Counted from the stretch's first letter, positions 26,365 through 36,643 are shown. The stretch is 64,000 bases of DNA from an uncultured Clostridium sp. (GCA_934755305.1 CAKVLD010000003.1:88869-152868), one strand, 5' to 3'. Translations and numbers: made by a program. The notes: a model not told the origin generated them from the letters alone.

Positions 26365-28236
26365 CTATTTTCTTATCAATACATAAGAAGATATAGGAGC
26401 AACTTTAACTTCATCTTTATCTATAGATTCTATTTCTTCAACACCTGCTTTATTACCATCCACAACCAAACTCCATTTATTGTTAAATAAATTAACATTT
26501 ACATACTCTTTAGTAGGATTATAGATTACAACAATATTATCATCTATAGAAAATCCTACTACATTACTTGGAAGATTTTTTAGGAAATTAATTCTTTGTT
26601 TAATATCATTTGAATTATCAATTCTAAATTCCTTATATTTCTTTCTTAAAGCAATAAGTCCTTTATAATATTCAAAAACATCTTTATATTTTTCTTTTCT
26701 ATTCCAATAAATCTTATTTACAACATCAAGCGAATTATAGCTATTTTCTATTAACTTTCCATTTAAATCTTTTTTTGTTCTTAAAAATTCTTCACCTGAA
26801 TGTAAAAAACTTATTCCCTGAGATAATAATACTATTGAAGCTGCCAAGTTATTCATTTTAATTAAATCTTCTTCACTATCTTCATCATCCTTAGCTAAAT
26901 TTATTTTATCCCACAAAGTATAATTATCATGAGCAGATTCATAAATAACAGCTTGATATGGCTCATCAGCCCATGCCTTTCCAGAATAAATTACTTTACT
27001 ATAATCCACCTCAGGATGATTAGTAAATGCTACTATTCCAGCTTTTATGCTTTCTTCAAGATTAGTTTTTCCATTAATAAAACCTTTAGACTTTTCTTCA
27101 AATACATTTCCCTTTAAAGCATCTCTAATATCATCACTAAAACAAGCTATCTGTTTTCTTTCAAACTTAAAAGTATTTGCTTTAAAGGCAGCCTTTTCAG
27201 GATCTAATAAAGATGTTCCCCCATTCCAACCTTCACCATACATAATTAATGATTTATCTATTTTGTCAAGTTCTTTTCTTATCATAAGCATTGTATCAAT
27301 ATCATGAACTGCCATTAAATCAAATCTAAAACCATCTATATGATACTCTTTTGCAAAGTATACTACAGAATCAACAATAAGTCTTCTTACCATATTTCTT
27401 TCTGAAGCAGTCTCATTTCCGCAACCTGATCCATTAGAGAAACTTCCATCTTCATATGTTCTATAATAATAATTAGGTACAGCTAAATTAAATAATGAAT
27501 CTTTGTACCTAAAAGTATGATTATAAACCATGTCCATTACTACTCTTATTCCTGCTTCATGTAGTTTTAACACCATTTCTTTAAACTCTCTAATTCTAGT
27601 TTTTCCATCATAAGCATTAGTAGAATAAGAACCTTCTGGTACATTATAATTTTGAGGATCATATCCCCAATTATATTGATTTTCTAATTCCTTACTTTCA
27701 TCTATAGTTTCATAATCAAAGGAAGGCAATAAATGTACATGAGTTATTCCAAGTTCCTTCAAATGCTCTATTGGCTTTCCTTCAACTACACCTAAAAATT
27801 TACCTCTGTATTCCTCACTTACACCTGAATTTTCATCTATAGAAAAATCTCTTACATGCATTTCATATAATATAGAATCTGTTATCTTATCTAAATATGG
27901 CTTTTTATCTTTATTCCATCCATTTGGATTAGTAGAATTTAAATCCACTACCATAGCTCTAGTTCCATTTACAGATACAGCCTTTGCATAAGGATCAACT
28001 ATTTTATCTTTACCATTAATAATGTAATTATAGAACTTTCCATCTAAATCTCCTTCTATTTCTACTATCCACTGGCCTTTTTCTCCTCTTACCATATTAT
28101 AAACTCTATCTTCTAAAAGCAATTCAACTTTATCTGCAACTGGTGTCCATAAAATAAATCTTGTACTATTCTTTGTATATATTGATCCTAAATCTCCATC
28201 ATATTTATACTTTTCATCAAATTCCTTTGTTATCAA
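26365..28236 (-). CDS. pulA: Type I pullulanase (GH13, CBM48)
   Basis: Cytoplasmic debranching enzyme that cuts alpha-1,6 bonds in glycogen, pullulan or limit dextrins. The N-terminal ~100 residues look like a CBM48 (FILWTPVADKVELLLED). The type I pullulanase signature YNWGYDPQNYNVPEGSYS is present, with nucleophile in DGFRFDLMAVHD, acid/base in YGEGWNGG and the third Asp in ESAHDNYTLWDK. No signal peptide is seen. The start is a TTG supported by AGGAGGGGG. The 623-residue length is normal. It follows a MATE gene on the same strand but a terminator lies between them. Confidence 0.95.
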   Translation of the reverse strand: MITKEFDEKYKYDGDLGSIYTKNSTRFILWTPVADKVELLLEDRVYNMVRGEKGQWIVEIEGDLDGKFYNYIINGKDKIVDPYAKAVSVNGTRAMVVDLNSTNPNGWNKDKKPYLDKITDSILYEMHVRDFSIDENSGVSEEYRGKFLGVVEGKPIEHLKELGITHVHLLPSFDYETIDESKELENQYNWGYDPQNYNVPEGSYSTNAYDGKTRIREFKEMVLKLHEAGIRVVMDMVYNHTFRYKDSLFNLAVPNYYYRTYEDGSFSNGSGCGNETASERNMVRRLIVDSVVYFAKEYHIDGFRFDLMAVHDIDTMLMIRKELDKIDKSLIMYGEGWNGGTSLLDPEKAAFKANTFKFERKQIACFSDDIRDALKGNVFEEKSKGFINGKTNLEESIKAGIVAFTNHPEVDYSKVIYSGKAWADEPYQAVIYESAHDNYTLWDKINLAKDDEDSEEDLIKMNNLAASIVLLSQGISFLHSGEEFLRTKKDLNGKLIENSYNSLDVVNKIYWNRKEKYKDVFEYYKGLIALRKKYKEFRIDNSNDIKQRINFLKNLPSNVVGFSIDDNIVVIYNPTKEYVNVNLFNNKWSLVVDGNKAGVEEIESIDKDEVKVAPISSYVLIRK

Positions 28237-28256
28237 AAAACCCCCTCCTAAAAAAT

Positions 28257-28287
28257 AAGTATCATCTTAATTATAAAGATAATACTT
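28257..28287 (-). terminator. Terminator after the MATE gene
   Basis: Arms AAGTATTATCTT / AAGATGATACTT (11 of 12 paired) followed on the minus strand by ATTTTTTA, just before the pulA ribosome site. Confidence 0.75.
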
Positions 28288-28316
28288 AATTTCTCATATT
28301 GACTAAATATACAATT

Positions 28317-29681
28317 TTAACATCTATCTCTTAACTCATTAAGTTCTTTTATTACACTTAACCCCATTGGAAGAGCTAGTAAAAATGCTAGTATATCGCC
28401 TACCATTTGACTTATCTCTACTCCAAATAACCCAAGTAGTCTAGGTAATATTAATATTGCAGGAATAAAGAACAACCCCTGTCTTGCCATAGCTAAAATA
28501 GATGCTTTAAATGATTTTCCTATTGTTTGTAAAAGCATATTACACATTATTATCCATGATGATAATGGAAAAGATACACATTGATATCTAAGAGCCTCTG
28601 TACCTATCCTTATTACATCTAAATCATCTTTTCTAAATATAGCTATTATGTATGGCGCAAAAATAAAAGTTATTACATCTATTACTAATAATAAAACTAT
28701 TGCAGTTTTAACACAAAACCAAAAGGCATCTAAAACTCTTTCATACTTTTTAGCTCCATAATTAAATCCACACACTGGTTGGAATCCTTGTCCAAAACCT
28801 ATTAAAGTAGATAATAAAAATTGAAATACACGAGTTACAATAGACATAGCAGCAATAGCTGCATCTCCATAAGGACCTGCGCTTAAATTTAAAAATATTG
28901 TAGCTAAACTAGCTAATCCTTGTCTATAGAAAGATGGCAACCCACCTTTTAAAATTTCTTTATAAATAGCCCATTTAGGAGTAAAGTTTTTTAACTTTAT
29001 TTTTATGTTTCCTCCAACACCACAATTATGAAACAAAATACAAAAGCTAACTAATTGACTTATTATTGTAGCAAGAGCAGCACCTGATATCCCAAGATCA
29101 AATATAAAAATAAATATAGGATCTAAAATAATATTTAATATTCCTCCTGATCCAATTCCTAACATTGCATAAAAGGCGCTCCCTTGAAATCTCAGTATAT
29201 TATTCATAACAAAGCAAGTCACCATATAGGGAGCTCCCATCAAAATTATACTTACATAACTTTTAGCATAAGGATATATAGTTTCTGTAGCACCTAAAAA
29301 ATATATTAATTCATCTACAAAAGTTAACCCTATAATTGAAATTATTAATCCTATAATAATAGCTGTCACAAAACCTGTAGCTGCCACTTTAGAAGCATAT
29401 TCTCTATTTTTACTTCCTAAAAGTCTTGATATATAATTTCCTGAACCCATACCACAAGTAAAACCAATAGCTTGTATTATTGCCATAAGAGAAAAAGATA
29501 TTCCTACTGCTGCTGTAGCACTAGTACCTATATGTCCAACAAAAAAAGTATCTGCAATATTATAAATAGACGTTATAAGCATACTTATAATTGTAGGAAC
29601 CGCTAAAGTACATATTAATTTTTTTACTGGTGTTTCTGTCATTTGTTTAAACTTTTCATCTGCTGTTATTTCTTTTTTCAC
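28317..29681 (-). CDS. MATE family efflux transporter (MepA/NorM-like)
   Basis: Twelve-helix cation-coupled exporter of 454 residues. The N-terminus carries KLICTLAVPTIISMLITSIYN, the usual first-helix motif of MATE proteins, and YNIADTFFVGHIGTSATAAVG. Helix 7 begins with the matching GLPSFYRQGLASLATIF. The start is a GTG after a GGTGAA site. It is flanked by a HAD phosphatase upstream and pulA downstream, with gaps and a terminator that make a shared function unlikely. Drug or metabolite substrate unknown. Confidence 0.92.
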   Translation of the reverse strand: MKKEITADEKFKQMTETPVKKLICTLAVPTIISMLITSIYNIADTFFVGHIGTSATAAVGISFSLMAIIQAIGFTCGMGSGNYISRLLGSKNREYASKVAATGFVTAIIIGLIISIIGLTFVDELIYFLGATETIYPYAKSYVSIILMGAPYMVTCFVMNNILRFQGSAFYAMLGIGSGGILNIILDPIFIFIFDLGISGAALATIISQLVSFCILFHNCGVGGNIKIKLKNFTPKWAIYKEILKGGLPSFYRQGLASLATIFLNLSAGPYGDAAIAAMSIVTRVFQFLLSTLIGFGQGFQPVCGFNYGAKKYERVLDAFWFCVKTAIVLLLVIDVITFIFAPYIIAIFRKDDLDVIRIGTEALRYQCVSFPLSSWIIMCNMLLQTIGKSFKASILAMARQGLFFIPAILILPRLLGLFGVEISQMVGDILAFLLALPMGLSVIKELNELRDRC

Positions 29682-29814
29682 TTCACCACTACCTTATCAT
29701 CTATTAGTTTTCATAAAAATAAGGAAATAATTCTTTTGCTATTAACATTTGCAAAATTATATTTCCTTCTCTTTGTTAGAAAAATACGCTTAATAACACT
29801 AGGTATATTTTCCT

Positions 29815-30480
29815 TTATATACAATTATTATCTCTCAAATATTCTTTTATCTCAACTAAATTTTTAAAAGTTTTAGTACTTAAAGTTTTTATTTCATCAT
29901 CTGCTTTTTTTAGGTCCTCAACATGAAATCCCTTCATACCGCCTTTATTAGCTCCTTTAATTCCTGCCAAAGAATCTTCTATAACAACACAATTTTCTGG
30001 ATTTACATCAAGTTTTTTTGCTGCCTTTAAAAATATTTCTGGATCTGGTTTTGAATTAACTACATCATCACCACAAACTATAGCATTAAACATATTATTC
30101 ATATTGTTAGCTTGGATTTGTTTAGTTACCCTATCTCTTTTAGCAGAGGTAGCTAAAGCTATTTTGTAGCCTTCTTCCTTTAAATAACATAATATATCAA
30201 TTGCACCTAACTTTAATGGAACTTCATTATTATCTATAGCTTTAAATAACAATTCATCTTTTTTTACATACATCTCTTCTATGGGTATATTATCTCCAAA
30301 AGTTTTCTTAAATACTTCTTTTACATTCTTTCTCCCAGTCCCCATTAAAGGTATATACATTTCTTTGGTCATAGTATAACCATACTCTTTAAAAACTTTA
30401 ATCCAAGATTCTAAATAAACTCTTTCTGTATCAAATAATACTCCATCCATATCAAAAATAACTGCTTTTATATTATTCAT
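29815..30480 (-). CDS. HAD-family phosphatase, beta-phosphoglucomutase-like subfamily
   Basis: Soluble HAD hydrolase of 221 residues. Motif I is DMDGVLFDTE (residues 10-19) with a four-helix cap typical of subclass IA; motif II is the T/S in LATSAKRD, motif III is SKPDPEIF, and motif IV is VIEDSLAGI. These fit beta-phosphoglucomutase or a sugar-phosphate phosphatase. It lies between the PilZ gene and the MATE gene, same strand, without clear operon ties. The E in DTE after motif I is compatible with a mutase, but substrate cannot be assigned. Confidence 0.88.
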   Translation of the reverse strand: MNNIKAVIFDMDGVLFDTERVYLESWIKVFKEYGYTMTKEMYIPLMGTGRKNVKEVFKKTFGDNIPIEEMYVKKDELLFKAIDNNEVPLKLGAIDILCYLKEEGYKIALATSAKRDRVTKQIQANNMNNMFNAIVCGDDVVNSKPDPEIFLKAAKKLDVNPENCVVIEDSLAGIKGANKGGMKGFHVEDLKKADDEIKTLSTKTFKNLVEIKEYLRDNNCI

Positions 30481-30495
30481 ATTTCCTCCATATAA

Positions 30496-30525
30496 AAATG
30501 CATACCATAATTACAGTACGCATTT
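30496..30525 (-). terminator. Terminator after the PilZ gene
   Basis: Arms AAATGCGTAC / GTATGCATTT (9 of 10 paired) followed by a short T run on the minus strand. Confidence 0.6.
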
Positions 30526-30535
30526 ATTTAAATAT

Positions 30536-30982
30536 TTATTTAATTATAATTTTACTACATTTTCCTCTTCTAAGTTTGCATTCAGAATAAATATTTTTAA
30601 TATTTTTGGCCACTTCTACTGAAAATCTATTAAATATAGGAATATACTGTTCTCTTTCAGTATCCTTCATTTCAAATTTGCATCCATACTCTATATAGCC
30701 TGTCTTTAATTCATTTTTCCAAACTATAGATGCTGGCAATAAATATTCAGTATCATAAATTGAAAATTTAATTCCAAAAGTTACTGTATCATTCATAGGT
30801 ATATTTAACTTAGATTTAAATCTTACTCCCCCTACACCTATATCTTCAATACAAATTGGTGAAAATCCCTTCGTTACCTCTTTTGCATTAATAGTTAAAA
30901 TCGTTAATTCTGCACACATAGGTGCTAATAATTTAATTCTATAGAAGTTCCTTCTATTTTCGATATTTTGTTCCCCTACCAA
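30536..30982 (-). CDS. PilZ-domain c-di-GMP-binding protein
   Basis: A 148-residue protein that is mostly a PilZ domain. The arginine motif is RRNFYR (residues ~10-15) and the second c-di-GMP contact is EDIGVGGVRF, matching the (D/N)xSxxG pattern with G in place of S. It is a likely c-di-GMP effector acting on motility, adhesion or pili. The TTG start has only a weak ribosome site, so the exact N-terminus is uncertain. It is transcribed alone ahead of the HAD gene. The replacement of the usual Ser may weaken ligand binding. Confidence 0.8.
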   Translation of the reverse strand: MVGEQNIENRRNFYRIKLLAPMCAELTILTINAKEVTKGFSPICIEDIGVGGVRFKSKLNIPMNDTVTFGIKFSIYDTEYLLPASIVWKNELKTGYIEYGCKFEMKDTEREQYIPIFNRFSVEVAKNIKNIYSECKLRRGKCSKIIIK

Positions 30983-31354
30983 TATTATTCAACCACTTTC
31001 ATTAATTTCTTTTATTTTTAAATGTATCTAATAAAGTATAACTTAATTATACAATATTTTTGTAAGAAAATAACATTTTTTATTTCATTTTTTAAGTATA
31101 TGGATATTTTTTATTATATCTCATTTTTATAATTAATTCATCCCAACATTATACTTTTAATATAATTTTCGTAATATTTCATAAAAAACGTTTTCATTTT
31201 TTGTTATAATTAAATTTCCTTTGTTATTACTATTAAGAAAAAACAATTTTTTAGTTAACCTATATAGCATCATATTATACTACTTTTTCACTTTATCTTA
31301 GGAATGTATAAAAAAAGTGAAACCTTTATAAGTTTGATCTCACTTTTCTATATA
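30983..31354. other. AT-rich gap between the PilZ gene and the polyamine operon
   Basis: No gene seen. It holds the speB terminator at 31312-31347 and a weak cre-like TGAAAACGTTTTTT (12 of 14 to consensus) near 31184 on the minus strand that might act on the PilZ gene. The rest is poly-A/T without clear structure. Confidence 0.5.
31312..31347 (-). terminator. Terminator of the polyamine operon
   Basis: Minus strand AAAAGTGA / TCACTTTTTTT around a 20-base loop, after the speB stop. Confidence 0.7.
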
Positions 31355-32206
31355 TTATCCTATTACTGAAAGTAATAATTCTCTAAGAATTTTACATGCT
31401 ATAGCTGTTGAAGCTCCGCTTTGATCATATATAGGACTTAATTCAACTATATCAAAACCAACTACATTTAATTTCCCTACTTTAATAATAGCTTGAAGCA
31501 ATTCTATAAAACTTACTCCTCCTGCTTCTGGAGTTCCTGTTCCACAAAATTCTGAAGGATCTAAAACATCTAAATCTATAGAAAAATAAACTGGCTTTCC
31601 TTCTAAAGATTTTATAGTTTCTTCTAATCCGTTAAAATTAAATTTATTTAGATTAGTATGTTTCTTTGCCCAATAAAATTCTTTTCTTTCTCCAGAACGA
31701 ATACCAAATTGATGTATTTTATTATCACCAACTATATCATATACTCTTCTCATTACTGTAGCATGAGATAGTTTTTCTCCTAAGTATTCTTCTCTTAAAT
31801 CTGTATGAGCATCAAAATGTATAATATTTAAATCAGGATATTTTTTAACTGCTGCTCTTACTGTTCCTAATGTAACTAAATGCTCTCCACCTATCATAGC
31901 AGGTATCTTTTCATCATTAAATATAGTATCAGCTTGAGTCTCAATATCTTTTAGGACTCTTTCAGTATTACCAAAACATAATTCTAAATCTCCCATATCA
32001 AATATTTTATATTCTTCTAAATCCTTGTCTTGATATGGGCTATAAGTTTCTATTCCAAATGACTCACTTCTAATAGCCTTACTTCCAAATCTAGTTCCTG
32101 GTCTATATGATGTAGTACCATCAAAAGGTGCACCAAATAATACTATCTTTGACTCTTCATAATTGCTTTCACATCCAATAAATACGTCTATACTATTGTT
32201 CATCAT
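31355..32206 (-). CDS. speB: Agmatinase (agmatine ureohydrolase), SpeB
   Basis: Hydrolyses agmatine to putrescine and urea with a binuclear manganese centre. Ureohydrolase ligands are visible in GGEH, DAHTD and DLDVLDP. The ~283-residue length is normal. The start overlaps the 3' end of speE by about 14-17 bases (TTG at 32209, ATG at 32206 or 32203), so translation is coupled. It is the last gene of the polyamine operon. Because speE precedes it, an N1-aminopropylagmatine ureohydrolase role, as in Thermus, is a possible alternative. Confidence 0.92.
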   Translation of the reverse strand: MMNNSIDVFIGCESNYEESKIVLFGAPFDGTTSYRPGTRFGSKAIRSESFGIETYSPYQDKDLEEYKIFDMGDLELCFGNTERVLKDIETQADTIFNDEKIPAMIGGEHLVTLGTVRAAVKKYPDLNIIHFDAHTDLREEYLGEKLSHATVMRRVYDIVGDNKIHQFGIRSGERKEFYWAKKHTNLNKFNFNGLEETIKSLEGKPVYFSIDLDVLDPSEFCGTGTPEAGGVSFIELLQAIIKVGKLNVVGFDIVELSPIYDQSGASTAIACKILRELLLSVIG

Positions 32207-33050
32207 CAATCACCATCATCTCATTAACATAATTAGGTAGAGCAAATGCTCCCTTGTGTAATCTTGTATTATAGTATCTAGTTTTTAAATTAAGATTATT
32301 CCATTTCTCCTCATTTAAATCTTCTACTGGATTAAACTTTTTTGATGCAAATCCAAAAAGCCAATGACCTGATGGATAAGTTGGAATATGTGCTTGATAT
32401 ATTTCACATATAGGAAAAATTTCTTGAATTCTTTTATGAGCCCTCTTCATAGATTTAGCATAATCACTATAGTAATCACTTTCATGTTGATTTACTAAAA
32501 TACCATCTTCAGTTAATGCTTTATAACAATTTCCATAAAACTCCTTAGTAAATAATCCTTCACCTGGTCCAAATGGATCTGTTGAATCAACTATAATCAA
32601 GTCATATTCATTTTCCTTTGTTCTAACAAACTTTAAACCATCCTGATAGAATATTTTTACTCTACTATCAGAAAGAGAACAAGATGTTTTAGGAATATAC
32701 TCTTTGCAAGCTTTTACTACCTCTTCATCAATTTCTACCATATGAATTTCTTCAATTGATTTATATCTAGTTAATTCACGGACGCAGCCTCCATCGCCAC
32801 CTCCTATAACTAGAACTTTCTTTATATTAGGATTAACAGCCATTGGAACATGAGTTATCATTTCATGATAGATAAATTCATCTTTTTCAGTAACCATTAT
32901 TAATCCATCTAAAGTTAATACTCTTCCAAACTCTTTACTTTCAAGTATATCTATTCTTTGAAATTTACTTTCCTTAGTATAAATTTGTTTATTTACCTTT
33001 ATAGAAAAACGAACATCTTTTGAATGTTCTTCAGTATACCATAAATCCAT
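32193..33050 (-). CDS. speE: Spermidine synthase (aminopropyltransferase)
   Basis: Transfers the aminopropyl group of decarboxylated S-adenosylmethionine to putrescine. The 285-residue protein carries the dcSAM-binding GGGDGGCVRE motif near residue 86 and the catalytic-loop VDSTDPFGPGEGLF. The N-terminus MDLWYTEEH is typical. It is five bases after the speA stop and overlaps speB at its 3' end. The acceptor could be putrescine or agmatine; the sequence does not decide. Confidence 0.94.
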   Translation of the reverse strand: MDLWYTEEHSKDVRFSIKVNKQIYTKESKFQRIDILESKEFGRVLTLDGLIMVTEKDEFIYHEMITHVPMAVNPNIKKVLVIGGGDGGCVRELTRYKSIEEIHMVEIDEEVVKACKEYIPKTSCSLSDSRVKIFYQDGLKFVRTKENEYDLIIVDSTDPFGPGEGLFTKEFYGNCYKALTEDGILVNQHESDYYSDYAKSMKRAHKRIQEIFPICEIYQAHIPTYPSGHWLFGFASKKFNPVEDLNEEKWNNLNLKTRYYNTRLHKGAFALPNYVNEMMVIDDEQ

Positions 33051-33055
33051 AGCTT

Positions 33056-34507
33056 CTATTCCTCCACAACATTAATAAACTCTATTTTTTCATCTTCTGT
33101 TCCTGTAAGAGAACATCCTTTTACCTTAGCATAATCTATATATTCTAAAATTTCCTTTGTTATTCTCTCTCCAGGAGCAAGTATTGGAATTCCTGGAGGA
33201 TAGCACATAACAAATTCACTACATATCTTTCCTTCACTTTCTTCTAAGGGTAAAGACTTCTTGTTACTATAGAAAGCTTCTTGTGGTGTTAAAACTACCT
33301 CTGGATTTATATATTCATGATCTAACATTCCTGAACCATCCTTAGCATACAAACGCTTAACATCATATAAAGAAGATACTAATCTTTCTATAGCTAAATC
33401 TTCATCACCTACAGAAATTATGGCAAGTACATTTCCTAAATCACCAAACTCTATTTGAATTTCATAATCATCTCTTAAAATTGAATATACCTCAATACCT
33501 GCAAGTCCTATTCCTAAGGTGCAAATAGATAACTTAGTTACATCAAAATCATACACTGCATCTTTATCTATAAGTTCCTTTGAATAAGCATAATATCCAC
33601 CAAGCTTATTTATTTCTTCCCTTGCATACTCTGCAAGTTCAATTATTCTATCTACTATTTTATCTCCATTTAGAGCTAAATTTCTTCTTGATACATCTAA
33701 TGAAGAAAGTAAAAGATAAGATGCACTAGTAGTTTGAGTTAAATTAATTATTTGATGAACATATCCTTTATTAATATCATTATTTATTAATAATAAAGAA
33801 CTTTGAGTTAATGACCCACCTGTTTTGTGCATACTTACTGCTGCCATATCTGCACCAGCTTCCATAGCTGACATAGGTAGCTTATCACTAAAATAAAAGT
33901 GTGTTCCATGAGCCTCATCTACTAAAACCTTCATTCCATACTTATGAGCAAGCTCTGTTATAGCTTTTAAGTTTGAACATATTCCATAGTAAGTTGGGTT
34001 ATTTATTAAGACAGCTTTTGCATCTCTATTTTCTAATATAGCTTTTTCTACATCTTTAACTGACATTCCTAAAGGAATACCAATATCTTTATTAGTTCCA
34101 GGGTTTACATATACAGGTATAGCTCCACTTAAAATCAATGCATTTATAGCACTTCTATGTACATTTCTTGGCATTATTATTTTTTCACCTTTTTTACAAG
34201 CACTCATTACCATTACTTGAACAGCAGAAGTAGTACCATTCACCATAAAAAAAGCATGTTTTGCCCCAAAAGCTTTTGCTGCTAGTTCTTCAGCATCTTT
34301 TATTACTGATACAGGATGACATAAATTATCTAAAGGCTTCATAGAATTTACATCTACAGTTAAGCATTTTTCCCCTAAAAAATCTGTAAGTTCTGGATTT
34401 CCCTTTCCTCTTTTATGCCCTGGTACATCAAAAGGAAGCACCCTCATAGACTTATACTTATTTAAAGCCTCTAATATAGGTGCATCCTCATTTTTCAAAC
34501 TTTTCAT
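33056..34507 (-). CDS. speA: Arginine decarboxylase, PLP fold type I (SpeA of Bacillus type)
   Basis: Orn/Lys/Arg decarboxylase of 483 residues lacking the N-terminal receiver-like wing of the E. coli enzymes, as in Bacillus SpeA/YaaO. The PLP-binding Asp and His are in LVDEAHGTHF and the Schiff-base lysine in SMHKTGGSLTQSS (near residue 227). It makes agmatine from arginine, feeding SpeB and SpeE downstream. It is 17 bp after speD and has an AAGGAGG ribosome site. Lysine decarboxylase activity is less likely given the agmatinase in the same operon. Confidence 0.9.
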   Translation of the reverse strand: MKSLKNEDAPILEALNKYKSMRVLPFDVPGHKRGKGNPELTDFLGEKCLTVDVNSMKPLDNLCHPVSVIKDAEELAAKAFGAKHAFFMVNGTTSAVQVMVMSACKKGEKIIMPRNVHRSAINALILSGAIPVYVNPGTNKDIGIPLGMSVKDVEKAILENRDAKAVLINNPTYYGICSNLKAITELAHKYGMKVLVDEAHGTHFYFSDKLPMSAMEAGADMAAVSMHKTGGSLTQSSLLLINNDINKGYVHQIINLTQTTSASYLLLSSLDVSRRNLALNGDKIVDRIIELAEYAREEINKLGGYYAYSKELIDKDAVYDFDVTKLSICTLGIGLAGIEVYSILRDDYEIQIEFGDLGNVLAIISVGDEDLAIERLVSSLYDVKRLYAKDGSGMLDHEYINPEVVLTPQEAFYSNKKSLPLEESEGKICSEFVMCYPPGIPILAPGERITKEILEYIDYAKVKGCSLTGTEDEKIEFINVVEE

Positions 34508-34524
34508 CTTAAGCCTCCTTTAGA

Positions 34525-35367
34525 TTAATAAATATTTCTCCCGCTAAATATCTCTATCATTTCTCTTCTTAAATTAGTAGATATTTTTAGCCTTGTTTTT
34601 GGGTTAATTTCATAAACATCCGTATTAAACAAATAATTTTGTAAATCTATCTCTTTAATAAGCATCTTTGTATGAAAAATATTAGCTTCATATACATTTA
34701 TATCTACAGCATCATACTTTTTTAATGTTTCTTCAGATATATAATCTTGAATAGAAGTTATTTTATGATCAATAAAAAGCTTATGTCCATCAATACTTCT
34801 TGTGAATCCTCTCACTCTATAGTCAATAGTTATAATATCTGAATCAAAACTTCCAATTAAATAATCTAATACATTTAAAGGAGATATTTCACCACAAGTA
34901 GCTACATCTATATCAACTCTAAAAGTAGCTATAGAATTATCTGGATGATACTCAGGATAAGTATGTACTGTAACATGACTCTTATCTAAATGTCCCACTA
35001 CTGAATCTCTTGTTGCTACAATTTTAGCTTCTGCCCCTAAACCATTTTCATCTGATTCTGTATACTTTCCAAGGTTACATGATTTATCTATAAATTTTGC
35101 TGGCAATGCCTTTTCTGTTATCAAAAGAGTTACACTTGCACCTTGAGGATCATAGTCTTGTTTTGAAATATTAAGAACATGAGCCCCTACCATTTCTGTA
35201 ACCTTACATAATATTTTTGTTAATCTATCTGAATTATATTGTTCATCAATATAAGCTATATAATCCTTTTGTTCTCTTTCACTCTTAGCATAGCAAACAT
35301 CATAAATATTAAAGCTAAGTGTTTTAGTAAGATTATTAAATCCATATAATTTTAATTTATCGCCCAA
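34525..35367 (-). CDS. speD: S-adenosylmethionine decarboxylase proenzyme (E. coli-type SpeD)
   Basis: Makes decarboxylated SAM for SpeE. It is made as a proenzyme that self-cleaves before Ser130 (DKS^HVTVHTYPE) to form the pyruvoyl cofactor. The 280-residue length matches the larger, class 1A form rather than the short Bacillus form. The start is TTG at 35367, preceded by AGGAGG at good spacing. It is the first gene after a long hairpin that splits the locus, and is followed by speA. Confidence 0.93.
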   Translation of the reverse strand: MGDKLKLYGFNNLTKTLSFNIYDVCYAKSEREQKDYIAYIDEQYNSDRLTKILCKVTEMVGAHVLNISKQDYDPQGASVTLLITEKALPAKFIDKSCNLGKYTESDENGLGAEAKIVATRDSVVGHLDKSHVTVHTYPEYHPDNSIATFRVDIDVATCGEISPLNVLDYLIGSFDSDIITIDYRVRGFTRSIDGHKLFIDHKITSIQDYISEETLKKYDAVDINVYEANIFHTKMLIKEIDLQNYLFNTDVYEINPKTRLKISTNLRREMIEIFSGRNIY

Positions 35368-35397
35368 AATTCTAACCTCCTTTTGCTATTAAAATTT

Positions 35398-35466
35398 TAA
35401 GGTGAGTAAAAATATATTTTTAGGCTTAACTTATTAGTTTACTTAAAATAATTTTTACTCACCTTA
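35398..35466 (-). terminator. Long hairpin between nspC and speD
   Basis: Sixteen-base perfect arms (35398-35413, 35451-35466; core AAGGTGAGTAAAAAT) with a 37-base loop, followed on the minus strand by an AAAATTTTAA tract, 30 bases before speD. It works as a terminator or attenuator separating the two halves of the locus. Confidence 0.7.
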
Positions 35467-35502
35467 GTTCTTTTCTAGCCTATTAACTATTTAATTGCTT
35501 CT

Positions 35503-36633
35503 TTATAAACGTCTTTTAAAGTCTTCATAATCAAAAGTTTTTATAACCTTTGCTCCTTCTTTTCCCCACAAAACTATATCTGGCAAATTAATTCCGTTAA
35601 AAGTATTATTTTTAACCATTGAATAATGAGCCATATCACAAAATACTAGTTTATCTCCAGGTTTTAGTGGCTCTTCAAAAGAATAGTCTCCAATTATATC
35701 TCCAGCAAGACAGGTTGGTCCCCCTAATCTATAAGTGTACTTCTTTTCATTAGGCATTCCTGAATTTATAATATTAGGTCTATAAGGCATCTCTAAAACA
35801 TCTGGCATATGACATGCTGCTGAAGTATCCATTATGGCTATATCCATATTATTTTTTACTGTATCTAAAACTGTAGAAACTAAATATCCTGTATTTAAAG
35901 CTACTGCTTCTCCTGGTTCTAAATATATTTTTAGGTCGTACTTTTCTTTCATATATAATATGCACTTTATTAATTTTTCCACATCATAATCTGGTCTAGT
36001 TATATGATGTCCACCACCAAAATTAAGCCATTTCATACCTTTAAGGTACTTTCCAAATTTCTCTTCAACTACCTTTAAAGTACGTTCTAATGTATCAGAA
36101 TTTTGCTCACACATTGTATGAAAATGTAGACCATCTATTCCTTCTAAATTTTCCTCTAAAAAATTGTCTAAAGTAGTTCCAAGTCTTGAGTTTTCAAAAC
36201 ATGGATTATATATATCTGTTTCAATTTCTGCATATTCAGGATTAATCCTAATACCACATTCTATGTGTTTATTTGCATTTTTAATCTTATCTTTAAATTT
36301 ATTCCATTGATTAAATGAATTGAACACAATATGATCAGAATATTTTATTATCTCATCAAATTCATCTTCTCTATAAGCAGGTGCATAAATATGTACTTCT
36401 TTTCCCATTTCCTCATAGCCAAGTTTAGCTTCAAAAAGTGAGCTGGAAGTTACACCTTTTAAATACTTTCCTATAAGTGGGTATACAGAATACATAGAAA
36501 ATCCTTTTTGCGCTAAAAGAATACTACAACCTGTTCTATCTTGCACCTCTTTTAAAAGTTCAAGATTTTTTAATAGTAAACTTTCATCTACTACATAGCA
36601 TGGTGTCTTTAGTAAATTAAAATCCATATTCAT
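35503..36633 (-). CDS. nspC: Carboxynorspermidine/carboxyspermidine decarboxylase
   Basis: Fold type III PLP decarboxylase (alanine racemase-like barrel) that removes the carboxylate from carboxyspermidine or carboxynorspermidine. The 376-residue protein has the PLP lysine near the N-terminus (LLAQKGFSMYSVYPL), the glycine-rich phosphate site LNFGGGHHIT, and the C-terminal CDMAHYSMVKNNTFNG segment typical of NspC. It follows the dehydrogenase by 10 bp. The pair makes spermidine from putrescine and aspartate semialdehyde, or norspermidine from diaminopropane. Confidence 0.92.
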   Translation of the reverse strand: MNMDFNLLKTPCYVVDESLLLKNLELLKEVQDRTGCSILLAQKGFSMYSVYPLIGKYLKGVTSSSLFEAKLGYEEMGKEVHIYAPAYREDEFDEIIKYSDHIVFNSFNQWNKFKDKIKNANKHIECGIRINPEYAEIETDIYNPCFENSRLGTTLDNFLEENLEGIDGLHFHTMCEQNSDTLERTLKVVEEKFGKYLKGMKWLNFGGGHHITRPDYDVEKLIKCILYMKEKYDLKIYLEPGEAVALNTGYLVSTVLDTVKNNMDIAIMDTSAACHMPDVLEMPYRPNIINSGMPNEKKYTYRLGGPTCLAGDIIGDYSFEEPLKPGDKLVFCDMAHYSMVKNNTFNGINLPDIVLWGKEGAKVIKTFDYEDFKRRL

Positions 36634-36643
36634 ATTCTTTCAC

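Noticed and set aside
31184..31197. cre-like site upstream of the PilZ gene
   Set aside because: Only 12 of 14 matches in very AT-rich DNA; could be chance, so it is mentioned only in the intergenic entry.
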